Shown here one piece after another: positions 20,044-28,602 of a stretch of 64,000 bases of DNA. Made by a program: the position numbers and the translations under genes. Under the pieces are notes generated by a model that was given only the letters and a program-made list of their open reading frames with translations, was not told where the DNA came from and made no database searches. Position 1 is the first letter of the stretch. Every line of letters starts with the position of its first letter. The DNA comes from Microbacterium sp. BK668 (GTDB lineage Bacteria; Actinomycetota; Actinomycetes; Actinomycetales; Microbacteriaceae): positions 2,914,001 through 2,978,000 of the forward strand of contig NZ_SNWG01000001.1 in the NCBI RefSeq assembly GCF_004362195.1. The letters are read 5' to 3'.

Positions 20044-20607
20044 TCAGTCGCCGCCATCACCTCCGCCGTCGTCGCCCCATCCACCCCCGTCTTCCCATAG
20101 ATCGGCGTCGAGGATCCACGACCACCCGCTCGCCCCCGACGCTCGCGTGAGATCGTGAGACGGAACCCAGATCGGCGGTGTCCCCGGATCGGCGATCCAG
20201 GTCCGCGCCGCCGACCCGAGTTCGGATCGGTCGTGACGGACATGCCAGGAGATCGTGGTGCTGGTCATGAACAGATGGATGACGGCCGACGCCACCTTGA
20301 CCATGAGCAGAGTGAGCATCGGATCGACGGCGACTCGCGGGTCGTCCTCGACCCGGCGACCACTCTCGGCGTAGCGGAAGCGGATCGCTCGACGAAGGAG
20401 ACGGCTCAGCACGGCGCATTCATCCGGATCCCGCTCGTCGCCGTCTTCCAGGAATGGGGCGAACGCCTCGAGCAGCTGGCGCCTCCGGTACCACGGCAGC
20501 CGCCTCATCACGTGGAGGTTGCCGGCGTCCACGACGCCCTCGGGAAGCTCGAGCACGAGATCTATGTATCGCGCGATCCGTTCCGGTTCAGAAGCCGCGC
20601 CCCCCAT
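20044..20607 (-). CDS. Hypothetical protein, divergent member of the Gly/Asp-tailed paralogue family
   Basis: A 187-residue protein of unknown function. I place the start at ATG 20607 because AGGAGGT lies five bases upstream; the frame continues a few codons further. Residues 10-55 (RIARYIDLVLELPEGVV...RRLPWYRRRQLLEAF) match the conserved helical domain of the proteins at 20730-21365 and 26331-27068. A hydrophobic stretch follows (LTLLMVKVASAVIHLFM), then a region with several Trp and a short WEDGGGWGDDGGGDGGD tail. It is the most divergent of the three. The gene lies between uvrB and its nearest paralogue. Confidence 0.75.
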   Translation of the reverse strand: MGGAASEPERIARYIDLVLELPEGVVDAGNLHVMRRLPWYRRRQLLEAFAPFLEDGDERDPDECAVLSRLLRRAIRFRYAESGRRVEDDPRVAVDPMLTLLMVKVASAVIHLFMTSTTISWHVRHDRSELGSAARTWIADPGTPPIWVPSHDLTRASGASGWSWILDADLWEDGGGWGDDGGGDGGD

Positions 20608-20729
20608 GTCGCACCTCCTCACGCCGGCGCCAGAGTACAGCGCGAGGAGGCGTGCCGACAGGCAGACCGACGGCGGTCGGCCAACCCCATGGCGGGGCTC
20701 ATCCTGACGAGCGCCCGCCCCTCATCCCG

Positions 20730-21365
20730 TCAGGCGAAGCCGCCGCCGCCGTCGAAGCCTCCGCCGAAGCCGCCGGCGTCGAACCCGCCGTCGAACCCGC
20801 CGCCTCCGTCGAACCCTCCGGCTCCCGCGGCGTCGAGCCCGGCCGAGCCGGGGTCGACCATGTCGCCGATCCATGCCGGCTCGTCGGCGAGCATGAGCGA
20901 GCCCGCGCCGAAGAGGAAGTAGCTGTTCACGGACTGCGCGAACAGGAAGTTCGTCGCCACCACCGTCATGACGCCGGTATCGCGCAGCAGGCCGCGCGGG
21001 TCGACGCCGTCGCGAGGGTCGTGCGGCGCGATCGCGGCCGGCGCGAGCACCGAGGGGGACGAGGCATCCGTCGCCGCCCTCTCACGCTCCGCGCGGCGCT
21101 CCTCCGCCCGTCGGAGGAGTTTCGCCAGGACGCTCGGGTCATCCGAGGCGGCATCCCGCTCGGCATCCGACAGGAAGGGCCGGAGCCGCTCGAACATCGC
21201 GCGACGCTGCTCGGCGGGCAGGTCGCGGAACGCCGAGGCGTGCGCGCTCTCGATGACGCTCGCGGGCAGCGTGTTGAGCAGGTAGATGTAGCGCGCGATG
21301 CGCTCTTCGTCGTCGACGGCCGCATACGGCGTCTTGCGACGCCGGAACCGAGAGAGAAAGCCCAT
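20730..21365 (-). CDS. Hypothetical protein, Gly/Phe-tailed paralogue family
   Basis: A 211-residue protein of unknown function. It opens with MGFLSRFRR, followed by an about 45-residue helical domain (RIARYIYLLNTLPASVIESAHASAFRDLPAEQRRAMFERLRPFL), a variable Ala/Arg-rich linker, one moderately hydrophobic segment (VMTVVATNFLFAQSVNSYFLF) and a C-terminal low-complexity tail of GGFDGGGGF repeats. GGAGG lies seven bases before the ATG. The same architecture occurs in the protein at 26331-27068. The Gly-rich tail and hydrophobic segment suggest a membrane-associated scaffold, which is only a guess. Confidence 0.8.
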   Translation of the reverse strand: MGFLSRFRRRKTPYAAVDDEERIARYIYLLNTLPASVIESAHASAFRDLPAEQRRAMFERLRPFLSDAERDAASDDPSVLAKLLRRAEERRAERERAATDASSPSVLAPAAIAPHDPRDGVDPRGLLRDTGVMTVVATNFLFAQSVNSYFLFGAGSLMLADEPAWIGDMVDPGSAGLDAAGAGGFDGGGGFDGGFDAGGFGGGFDGGGGFA

Positions 21366-21472
21366 CCCGCGCCTCCCGTTCCTGTGCGATCAGGGTATCC
21401 CACGACGACCCCGCCGGGCCCGGTGCACCGCCGACCGCCGACGCTGCGGCTCCCGGGGCCGGTGGCGGCCGC

Positions 21473-22093
21473 TCAGCGGGCGGCCCGCTCCGCGATGAGC
21501 TCGGGGAGCCGCTCCCACAGGTCGTCCGCCTGGCGCAGCGTGTCGTCGATCGAGCCCGACGTGTCGATCACGACGTCCGCCACGGCCAGGCGCGCGTCGT
21601 CGGGCACCTGGGAGGCGATCCGGGCTGCGGCATCCTGCTCGGTCAGGCCGCGCAGCGCGACGAGACGGTCGGCTCGGACGCCGGCGGGCGCGTGCGCGAC
21701 GACGATGAGGTCCCACGGATCGTCCACCCTTGCCTCGACGAGGAGGGGCACGTCGTAGACGACCACCGCGTCCGGATCGGCCGCGAACGCGGCGGCGAAC
21801 CGGCGCGCCGACTCGAGGCGGACTGCCGGGTGGACGATCGCGTTGAGCCGCTTCACAGCGGCCTCGTCGCCGAAGACGAGGCCGCCGAGGGCCGCGCGGT
21901 CGAGCGATCCGTCCGGACGGATCACGGATGCCCCGAACTCCGCGGCGATGTCGTGCAGCACGGACGACCCCGGCTGCTGCACCTCGCGCACGATCCGGTC
22001 GGCGTCGACCACGACGGCTCCGTGCTCGGCCAGCCGGCGCGCGATCGTGGACTTGCCGGAGGCGATGCCGCCGGTGAGCGCTGCGAGAGGCAT
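21473..22093 (-). CDS. coaE: Dephospho-CoA kinase
   Basis: Last step of coenzyme A synthesis, phosphorylating the 3'-OH of dephospho-CoA. The 206-residue P-loop kinase has ALTGGIASGKST at its N-terminus, the DADRIVREV segment and the conserved VVVYDVPLLVEA near residue 105. The ATG at 22093 gives the standard start. In many actinobacteria coaE follows rpsA and precedes uvrB; here uvrB is still close but rpsA lies about 9 kb away. Confidence 0.93.
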   Translation of the reverse strand: MPLAALTGGIASGKSTIARRLAEHGAVVVDADRIVREVQQPGSSVLHDIAAEFGASVIRPDGSLDRAALGGLVFGDEAAVKRLNAIVHPAVRLESARRFAAAFAADPDAVVVYDVPLLVEARVDDPWDLIVVAHAPAGVRADRLVALRGLTEQDAAARIASQVPDDARLAVADVVIDTSGSIDDTLRQADDLWERLPELIAERAAR

Positions 22094-22690
22094 GTCAACG
22101 AGGATGCCACGTCCGCTGCAACCCGAGACGATCCGCCGGTCGGAGCGGCGGTCGCCGCGAGCGAGGGAGATCTGCTCCAACGCAAAGGGCCGCTTAGGCA
22201 ACGCTTGAGCATCCCCTGAGGGTCGCTTCTTAACGTTTTCTCATGACCGGCGACCTGCCTGACCTCCTCCCCGAGGGGACTTCTCACATGAAGTCGGGGA
22301 TGTCGTGAGCCTGCCGTCGGATCAGCCCCGCATCCCTGCGATCTTGGGAATCGCGGGATCGGTCGGCCTCTCGTCCCTCGCCCGGCATGAGCTCGCGTCT
22401 CGCGTGGGGGGCGCGGCGCGAGTCTCCGGCCGACTGCTCGGGTGAACCCGTGACCCGAGCAGTCGGGAGGCAGGTCGGCGGCGCTCTGGGGGAGGGCGCC
22501 GCCGATCTGCTTCCCGGTGTACGAGGGCGGATCCGCCCGCGCGGGGTCCTGGCGACGAGCAGCGGGCGCACGCTCCTGCCGCGTCGCGGAAGTGGGTGAG
22601 GCCATGCCTGGGGAGGCATTCACGCGCGTCTTCTGGGATATCATCACCGATACCCATAACCGGGTCGAGTCTGACACCTGGAGGCGACGA
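22094..22690. other. 597-base structured intergenic region upstream of the response regulator
   Basis: No convincing gene is present. It holds several strong inverted repeats: a perfect 13-bp stem 22430-22442/22454-22466 (loop 11), a 15-bp stem with one G-U 22470-22484/22496-22510 (loop 11), the perfect 14-bp palindrome GGGCGGATCCGCCC at 22525-22538, and a smaller GACTTC/GAAGTC hairpin near 22280-22300. An A/T-rich patch (CTTAACGTTTTCTCATGA, about 22229-22246) may hold a promoter. It could be a long 5' leader, an RNA element or a small RNA gene; I could not match it to a riboswitch class. Confidence 0.55.
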
Positions 22691-23464
22691 GTGGCTGGTC
22701 CGAACGTCGCTGTGATCATCGAGGACGATGCGGACATTCGAGGGCTCATCAGCGAGATCCTCGAGCAGGCCGGCTTCACGGTCCATGCGGCCGGGACCGG
22801 AGCCGAGGGCATCGCGCTCGTCGAGCAGCACGATCCTGCCATCACGACCCTCGACATCAGCATGCCCGGCATGGACGGCTTCGAGACGGCCAAGCGCATC
22901 CGCGCCATCAGCGCGACGTACATCATCATGCTGACGGCGCGCGCCGACGAGATCGACACCCTGCAAGGACTGCAGTCCGGCGCCGACGACTACATCACGA
23001 AGCCCTTCCGCCCGCGCGAGCTGAGGGCCCGCGTCGAGGCGATGATGCGCCGGCCGCGCGTCATCGCGTCCGACCTCCGCGAGGACCCTGCTCCGGATAC
23101 GGATCCGACGGATCCGGATGCCTCGGCGGCGGACGCCGGCTGGATGACCCACCGCGGTCTGCGCGTTCATCCCGAGATGCATCTCGCGGAGGCGGACGGC
23201 ACCCATCTCGACCTGACCCGCAGCGAGTTCGACATCCTCACAGACCTCATGGGCGCGGGCAGACGCGTCGTGAGCAAGAGCGACCTCGCCCTCATGCTGC
23301 GCGGGGAGCGCTACGTCGGCGGCTCCGACTTCGTGAGCGAGCACGACGTGCGCGCCATCGAGGTGCACGTCGCCAATCTCCGTCGGAAGCTCGGCGAATC
23401 GGCGACCCGCCCGCGCTGGATCGAGACGGTCCGCGGCGTGGGCTACCGCATGACCGCGCGATGA
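22691..23464 (+). CDS. OmpR-family response regulator
   Basis: Two-component transcription factor of 257 residues. The receiver domain has the acidic pair at residues 11-12, the phosphoacceptor Asp55 in TTLDISMPGMDG and Lys104 in TKPFRPRE; the C-terminal winged helix has LDLTRSEFDIL and the VHVANLRRKLGE recognition helix, ending in VRGVGYRM. I chose GTG 22691 because GGAGG lies six bases upstream; the frame is open further 5'. It runs tail-to-tail into the gene at 23465 with no base between stops. The likely partner kinase is at 24628-26265 on the other strand. Confidence 0.92.
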   Translation: MAGPNVAVIIEDDADIRGLISEILEQAGFTVHAAGTGAEGIALVEQHDPAITTLDISMPGMDGFETAKRIRAISATYIIMLTARADEIDTLQGLQSGADDYITKPFRPRELRARVEAMMRRPRVIASDLREDPAPDTDPTDPDASAADAGWMTHRGLRVHPEMHLAEADGTHLDLTRSEFDILTDLMGAGRRVVSKSDLALMLRGERYVGGSDFVSEHDVRAIEVHVANLRRKLGESATRPRWIETVRGVGYRMTAR

Positions 23465-24631
23465 TCACCCCGTCCCGGCGACGACGACCGACGCATCGGG
23501 ACTCGAGGCCGACACGAAGGCCGCGTCGTCGGCCGCGCGCCGCAGGGCCTGCACGTCGTACCCGAACGACTCGGTCAGCGACACGCCGACGCCGATGACG
23601 GGTGTCGGCGTGTCCGGCCGCGCGGTGTAGTCGTCCACGATGCGCCGATGGATGCGGCTGGCCGTCCGGCGGGCGCTCCCCGCCGTCGACGGCTGGAAGG
23701 CCACGAGCATCGTCGTCGGCCCTCCCTCGCCCACGAGCGCGAATCCCGGAGCGTACTTGCGGATGCCCGTCCGCCACTCCTCCGCGACCTCCGCCTGGAC
23801 CTCGGCGCCGAACGCCGTGCGGATCTGTGGGAGGTCGTCCATGCGGAGCGCGACGAGGGCGACGAGTTCGCGGTTGGCGCGAGCCCGGGACATCGCGGCG
23901 GCCAGGACGCGGTCGAAGGCGGCCGCGCCGAGGATGTCGCCGGACGAGGCGAGGGACGCGGGCTCGCCGGCGGGCCGGCCGGTCAGCTCCTCGGCGCGCA
24001 GGATCGATCCCGTCATCATGGCGACGATGGTGAGCACCGTGGTGAGGATCGCCGTCGCCAGGTGGCCGAAGTACGTCTCGAAGAACTCGCTGTCGGGCCC
24101 GAGCGTCGCGAACACGATCGCGCGCGCCGAGTAGTAGGTCGCGGTGACCGTGAGGACCGCGGTGAGCCCGAGCGAGACGACGCTGCCGCCCAGGCGGCCC
24201 CGGCGGGTCTCGACGGCGCCGCAGACGGCGAAGCCCGCGACGGACAGGAAGGTCACCACGGCGCCCGCCCAGTCCCCTCCGCCCGGTCCCTCCAGCAGGA
24301 CCGCGACCACCGTTCCGAGGCACGCGGCGAGGAGGACTCCCAGGCTCCAGTCCAGCCGTGCGCTGTTGAATGCGCGGCATCCCAGCCAGAGGAACCCGAT
24401 CGTGGCGACGAGCGCGGCGTTTCCGAAGCCGATCGCGATCCAGGCCTGGCCGTCCGACGAGATCGCCCACACGAGGTAGCACACGACGGTGAGGATGCCG
24501 GAGAGGAAGGCGAGCGACCAGATGCGCCCGGCCCCCGTGTCGCGCCTCAGGAGCGTCTCGAGGAGGAACAGGACGCCGCACGTGACGACGACGGTCGCTG
24601 CGAGAAGGGTCGTGGCGAACAGGCTGGTCAT
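23465..24631 (-). CDS. Integral membrane protein with degenerate GGDEF domain
   Basis: A 388-residue protein with seven or so hydrophobic segments in the first 220 residues and a soluble C-terminal domain (about 240-385) that follows the pattern of a diguanylate cyclase domain: AFDRVLAAAMSRARANRELVALVALRMDDL, then VGEGGPTTMLVAF at the place of the GGDEF signature, then GVGVSLTE and ALRRAADDA. The signature is lost (GGPTT), so it is probably not a cyclase. Its ATG overlaps the stop of the sensor kinase gene (ATGA), so both are made together. A role as a non-catalytic nucleotide or kinase partner is inference. Confidence 0.75.
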   Translation of the reverse strand: MTSLFATTLLAATVVVTCGVLFLLETLLRRDTGAGRIWSLAFLSGILTVVCYLVWAISSDGQAWIAIGFGNAALVATIGFLWLGCRAFNSARLDWSLGVLLAACLGTVVAVLLEGPGGGDWAGAVVTFLSVAGFAVCGAVETRRGRLGGSVVSLGLTAVLTVTATYYSARAIVFATLGPDSEFFETYFGHLATAILTTVLTIVAMMTGSILRAEELTGRPAGEPASLASSGDILGAAAFDRVLAAAMSRARANRELVALVALRMDDLPQIRTAFGAEVQAEVAEEWRTGIRKYAPGFALVGEGGPTTMLVAFQPSTAGSARRTASRIHRRIVDDYTARPDTPTPVIGVGVSLTESFGYDVQALRRAADDAAFVSASSPDASVVVAGTG

Positions 24632-26265
24632 CCGGCATCCTCATTCCCATTGGAGGCGGGAAGCCGCACGACGAACGTGCTCCCCTTCTCCGGCGTGCTC
24701 TGCACGGTGATCTCGCCCCCGTGCGCGCGAGCGATGTCACGACTGATCGCCAGCCCCAGGCCGCTCCCGTGGATCGTCGTGTTGCGCACCGCATCCGACC
24801 GGAAGAAACGCTCGAACAGGCGCGGAAGCTCCTGGGGCGGGATGCCGGGGCCGTCGTCGCGCACGACGATCCAGACGTGGGCGTCATCCTGCGTCGTGCC
24901 CACCGCGATGTGGCCGTCTTCCCGTCCGTATTTGATGGCGTTCGAGAGGAGATTGTCGACCACCTGGCGGATGCGATGCGGGTCGGCGAACGCGACTCCC
25001 TCTTCGATGCCCGAGCTGTCGATCGTGATGCGCCGCTCCGCGGCGCGGGGCTCGGCCGCCTCGATCGCCGCCTGGACCACCGCAGCGAGGTCGGTGCGGA
25101 CGCGGTCGATCGAGAGGTCGATGCCGCGCCGAGACACCGCGGAGGCGCTGAGGATGTCGGCGACGAGCGAGAGCAGCCGCTCCGCGTTGCGCTGGGCGAC
25201 CTCGAGATTCCGGCGCGCGGACGAGGGAAGCTCCTCGTTTTCGAGCGCGAGCTCGACGTACCCCGTGATCGACGTGAGCGGCGTGCGCAGCTCGTGCGAG
25301 ACGGAGGCGACGAGGTCTTCCCGTGCGCGGAGGGCCAGCTCCTCGGCCGTCACGTCCCGCGTCACGACGATGGTGCCGACGGGGTCGAGATCGGTGTCGA
25401 AGACGCGGCGCGCGGTCGAGCGCTGCGCTCGGCGTCGATCGTCGCCGGGCCTTCCGTACCAGACGAGCTCATCCTCGAAGAGCTCGCCCCGTCGCGCGCG
25501 CGCGAGCGGAAGCCGCTCCTCGGGAAGCGGTGTGATCCCGTCCGCCTCGTAAGCGGTCCGCGCGCGCTCGGATGCCCGCTGCATGCGCGCGTTCGCCTCG
25601 TTGGTGACGACGAGGGAGCCGTCGTCGCGGATGCGGACGACGCCGAAGTCGACGGCATCCAGGACGTCCGTGATGAGGTCCTCCTGGCGGCGCGCACGCT
25701 CGACCGATTGGCGCAGCTGCTGCGACTGCCGCTCGAGGAGCAGGCGGTGCGCGGAGGCCCTGCGGGCCGAGAGATGGGATGTCGCGGCCACGGCCGCCAT
25801 CGCGAGGGGCAGGAGAACGACGGACGGCGTGAGTGACAGCATCGGCTCGCTGGCCACGATCGTCCAGTAGCTCACCGAGATCAGGCCGCTGGCGACCCCC
25901 ACGCCGGCGGCACCCATCCCTGCGCCGAACCACATGGCGGGGAACACCCACAGGACCTCGAGACCCGTCTCCGGGCTGGCCGCCGCGAGCAGCCCGATCA
26001 CGGCCACATCCACGGCGGGGACGAGCATCGTCAGCAGCGCCGGGAGGCGGTTCCACGGCACGAGCATGGCGGCGCCCGTCGTGAAGAACGCGAGCAGGGT
26101 CCCCATCGCGAAGGAGGTCGCGTGCTCGACCACGCCGGTCACGACGATCAGCAGCACTCCGAGCAGCACGACTCCGCCGAAGAGGAGCTGGTTGAGGAGG
26201 ACCGTCCGCTCCAGCGTGCGCTCGAAGCCGCCCCCGCGAGCGGGGGTGGGCGTCGCCGAGGCCAT
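24628..26265 (-). CDS. Membrane sensor histidine kinase
   Basis: A 545-residue kinase. Roughly six hydrophobic segments occupy residues 25-165, then a coiled region, a PAS-like domain (about 195-310, VLDAVDFGVVRIRDDG), HisKA with the phosphoacceptor His324 in SVSHELRTPLTS, and a HATPase domain with N-box DNLLSNAIKYG, DDGPGIPP and GSGLGLAI. The membrane part has almost no external loop, suggesting a signal sensed in or at the membrane. It is co-transcribed with the degenerate GGDEF gene; the OmpR-type regulator at 22691 is the nearest partner but is encoded convergently. Confidence 0.93.
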   Translation of the reverse strand: MASATPTPARGGGFERTLERTVLLNQLLFGGVVLLGVLLIVVTGVVEHATSFAMGTLLAFFTTGAAMLVPWNRLPALLTMLVPAVDVAVIGLLAAASPETGLEVLWVFPAMWFGAGMGAAGVGVASGLISVSYWTIVASEPMLSLTPSVVLLPLAMAAVAATSHLSARRASAHRLLLERQSQQLRQSVERARRQEDLITDVLDAVDFGVVRIRDDGSLVVTNEANARMQRASERARTAYEADGITPLPEERLPLARARRGELFEDELVWYGRPGDDRRRAQRSTARRVFDTDLDPVGTIVVTRDVTAEELALRAREDLVASVSHELRTPLTSITGYVELALENEELPSSARRNLEVAQRNAERLLSLVADILSASAVSRRGIDLSIDRVRTDLAAVVQAAIEAAEPRAAERRITIDSSGIEEGVAFADPHRIRQVVDNLLSNAIKYGREDGHIAVGTTQDDAHVWIVVRDDGPGIPPQELPRLFERFFRSDAVRNTTIHGSGLGLAISRDIARAHGGEITVQSTPEKGSTFVVRLPASNGNEDAG

Positions 26266-26330
26266 GCCTCGACGCTAGCGTCAAGTTCGCGAGGGTGGCG
26301 GGATCCCCCGCGCGAGCCGGACTCTCCGGG

Positions 26331-27068
26331 TCAGAACCCGAAGTCGCCGCCGCCGAAGTCGCCGAAGCCTCCCCCGTCGCCGCCCCACCCCGACCCCGAG
26401 TCCCCGAAGGCCGAGCTGTCGGCGGCCGCGTCCGCTCCCGGATCGCCGGCCGCGTCGCCGCCCGAGGCATCCGCCGACCCGTCCTGGTAGCCGGAGTCGT
26501 ACGCGAACGACGGGGCGAGGAACGAGCTCACGAGGGCGGATCCGATGACGTACCCCGCCACGGTGCCCAGGAGCGAGCCGCCGACCATCGAGCCGAAGGA
26601 CGGGCCCTGGCGCCCCGGACCGGCCTGCGGTCCGAGCGTGCGCTCCATGAACCCCGGGTTCATGTACTCGGCGCGTGTCGCCGCGCGAGCGAGGGACTGC
26701 GGGTCGCTGGCCCGAGGCTGCTCGTAGGCCGGGAGGCCCGCCTTCAGGTCGGCGAGCACCTGCTGGCGCTGGGCCGGCGAGAGCTTGGCGAAGGCCTCGG
26801 CGTGCACCTGCTCGATCGTCTGGGGCGGAGCCGTGCGCAACAGGTAGCGGTACCGCTCGATCGCGACCTCGTCGTCGCTCCGGGGAGGCTGCATTCCTGG
26901 CTGCGGTCCTCCGGGCTGCGGTCCGGCCGGCTGCGGTCCGGACCCCGGCCGGCCCGGGGGCGGATACGCCGGCTGCCCGTACGAGGGCTGGCCGTAGGTG
27001 TTCTGCGGAACAGGCGGCGCCTGCCGGTCGGTGTTGCCGGTGCCGAACAGGCGGTCCAGGAATCCCAT
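26331..27068 (-). CDS. Hypothetical protein, Gly/Phe-tailed paralogue family with Pro-rich N-terminus
   Basis: A 245-residue protein of unknown function. It begins MGFLDRLFG like its relative at 20730-21365, followed by a Pro/Gln/Gly-rich linker of about 40 residues, the shared helical domain (IERYRYLLRTAPPQTIEQVHAEAFAKLSPAQRQQV), a glycine-zipper-like segment (GSMVGGSLLGTVAGYVIGSAL) that could enter a membrane, and an Asp/Gly/Phe tail ending GGGDFGF. I chose the second of two adjacent ATGs (27068), five bases after GGAGG. Such proteins are sometimes labelled cation-transporting ATPase in databases, without support in the sequence. Confidence 0.8.
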   Translation of the reverse strand: MGFLDRLFGTGNTDRQAPPVPQNTYGQPSYGQPAYPPPGRPGSGPQPAGPQPGGPQPGMQPPRSDDEVAIERYRYLLRTAPPQTIEQVHAEAFAKLSPAQRQQVLADLKAGLPAYEQPRASDPQSLARAATRAEYMNPGFMERTLGPQAGPGRQGPSFGSMVGGSLLGTVAGYVIGSALVSSFLAPSFAYDSGYQDGSADASGGDAAGDPGADAAADSSAFGDSGSGWGGDGGGFGDFGGGDFGF

Positions 27069-27142
27069 CATGTCCTCCAGGGTCTGCGGGACCCTCACGC
27101 TATAGCCCGGGCCTTTGAGGCGGCTGTGATGCGTGCGCCCGC

Positions 27143-27700
27143 TCATCCGCGGAGGGCGACGGCCTCGCTGACCCACCGGGCGTGGGTGTCCCACGGCTCT
27201 ACTCCGCCGCGGACGGTGTCGATGTGCCGCCGTAGCGGGTCGGACAGGGCGAACCACTCCGTCGAGCCGAAACGCTCATCGGCGAACTGCGCGTGCCGGT
27301 GCTGCTCGAGGCGCCGGTCGCCGCGCTCGAGCGCGAGCAGGTCGTCGTGCCAGATGGCCGAGAAGCGCCGGCGAGGATTCGCCGTCGTGCCGATCTTGAC
27401 GCGCTCGGCGTACCGCAGGTAGTAGACGACATCGATCCGCGGCGGCGGAAGCTCGCCGTCGACGAGCTCGCCGTGCCGCCACTCGCAGATCGCGCACAGC
27501 CACCCGGACGGGTAGCGGATGCCGAGCCTCGAGCCGCAGAGACGGCAGGGCGACGGCAGGGGCTCGGCGACGCCGTCCCGCGATGCGGTCCAGTCCGCCG
27601 CGACGGTCAGGTGCAGTTCGCACAGCGGCAGCGGGCTGCCCGCGGGGACCGGCCCGCGGCATCCGTCGCCGATCACGCAGCCGTCGGGGAAGTCGTCCAC
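27143..27700 (-). CDS. GIY-YIG-like (T5orf172-type) nuclease-fold protein with zinc-finger N-terminus
   Basis: A 185-residue protein. The N-terminal half has Cys-rich motifs (GCVIGDGCRG...CELH and CRLCG...CAICEW) that look like two treble-clef or ribbon zinc sites. The C-terminal half has VVYYLRYAERVKIGTTANPRRRFSAIW, the form of a GIY-YIG superfamily core in which YYLR and KIGTT stand for the two motif strands, followed by EQHRHAQFADERFGSTEWF. This resembles T5orf172/Meiotically up-regulated type domains. The GTG start has a weak ribosome site and lies 20 bases after the ABC permease gene. Confidence 0.65.
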   Translation of the reverse strand: MDDFPDGCVIGDGCRGPVPAGSPLPLCELHLTVAADWTASRDGVAEPLPSPCRLCGSRLGIRYPSGWLCAICEWRHGELVDGELPPPRIDVVYYLRYAERVKIGTTANPRRRFSAIWHDDLLALERGDRRLEQHRHAQFADERFGSTEWFALSDPLRRHIDTVRGGVEPWDTHARWVSEAVALRG

Positions 27701-27720
27701 GCGAGCACGGTATCCCCGGC

Positions 27721-28602
27721 CTACGACAGCACGTCGGCGGAGAGGAAGCGCCACGCGGCGAGCGCCCCGGCGACGACGATCCACGCCGCCTGCAGGACGG
27801 CGTTGTCGACGAAGGAGTCCCACGAGACCGGGGAACGCAGCAGGTCGCCGTAGCCCAGCCAGCGGTCGGTGAACAGGAACGGGTGGATCGCCGAGAGCTG
27901 CGGGATCTGCCCGACGATCTGGGCTGCCACGGCGAGGATCGCCGTCGCCGCCATCGCGCCGACGGGCGCCGTCGTGAGCGTCGACAGGAACACGCCGATG
28001 GCGGCGAGGCCGAGCATCGACACCGAGACGTAGGCCACGACCGCGAGGCAGCGCAGCAGGCCTTCGGCGAGCGGCACCTGCGCACCGGAGAGGAGGGTGA
28101 CCGGCCCTGCGCCGAACACGACACCGCCCACCAGCACTCCGACAGCCACCACGGTGAAGCTCGCCGCGATGCAGAAGGCGGCGGCAACCACGTACTTCAC
28201 GACGAGCAGGGCGAGACGACCGGAGGGCGCGATCAGCAGGTAGCGGAGCGTGCCGAGGCTCGCCTCGCCCGCGATCGCGTCGCCGGCGGCGACACTCACG
28301 GTCAGCGGGAGGAACAGCGGCAGCGCCACCGTGACGGCGGCGAGACCGACGAAGACGCCGTTGTCCGTTATCTGGTCGAGGAACGGCGGGCCGCTGCCCG
28401 GGTCGGCGCCCCCCGCGATGCGCACCGCGACGGTGAGCAGGATCGGGATCAGCGCGAGCGCCGCGAGCATCGCCCACGTGCGCCAGCGCCGGAAGAGGGT
28501 CGCGGTCTCGCCGGCGAGGAGCCCGAGGACGCCACTGGGCCGGGCCGCCGATGCCCGGCGACCCGCGTCCTCGATCGTCGCCGGCAGGTCACGCGACGAC
28601 AT
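27721..28602 (-). CDS. ABC-2 type transporter permease
   Basis: A 293-residue membrane protein with about six hydrophobic segments and a hydrophilic N-terminal tail. The pattern, including the GDAIAGEASLGTLRYLL loop, is that of ABC-2 permeases (compare NatB- or drug-exporter-type subunits). Its start lies 14 bases inside the ATPase gene at 28589-29530. The substrate is unknown; the upstream LolA-like gene suggests a link to lipid or lipoprotein handling. Confidence 0.85.
   Translation of the reverse strand: MSSRDLPATIEDAGRRASAARPSGVLGLLAGETATLFRRWRTWAMLAALALIPILLTVAVRIAGGADPGSGPPFLDQITDNGVFVGLAAVTVALPLFLPLTVSVAAGDAIAGEASLGTLRYLLIAPSGRLALLVVKYVVAAAFCIAASFTVVAVGVLVGGVVFGAGPVTLLSGAQVPLAEGLLRCLAVVAYVSVSMLGLAAIGVFLSTLTTAPVGAMAATAILAVAAQIVGQIPQLSAIHPFLFTDRWLGYGDLLRSPVSWDSFVDNAVLQAAWIVVAGALAAWRFLSADVLS

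Noticed and set aside
22430-22510. c-di-AMP (ydaO) riboswitch suggested by the GGGTGAA loop sequence
   Set aside because: Only a few bases resemble the conserved core and the pairing pattern of the class is absent.
22387-22599. 70-codon open frame in the gap before the response regulator
   Set aside because: No ribosome site, composition like random high-G+C DNA, and it runs through both strong hairpins.
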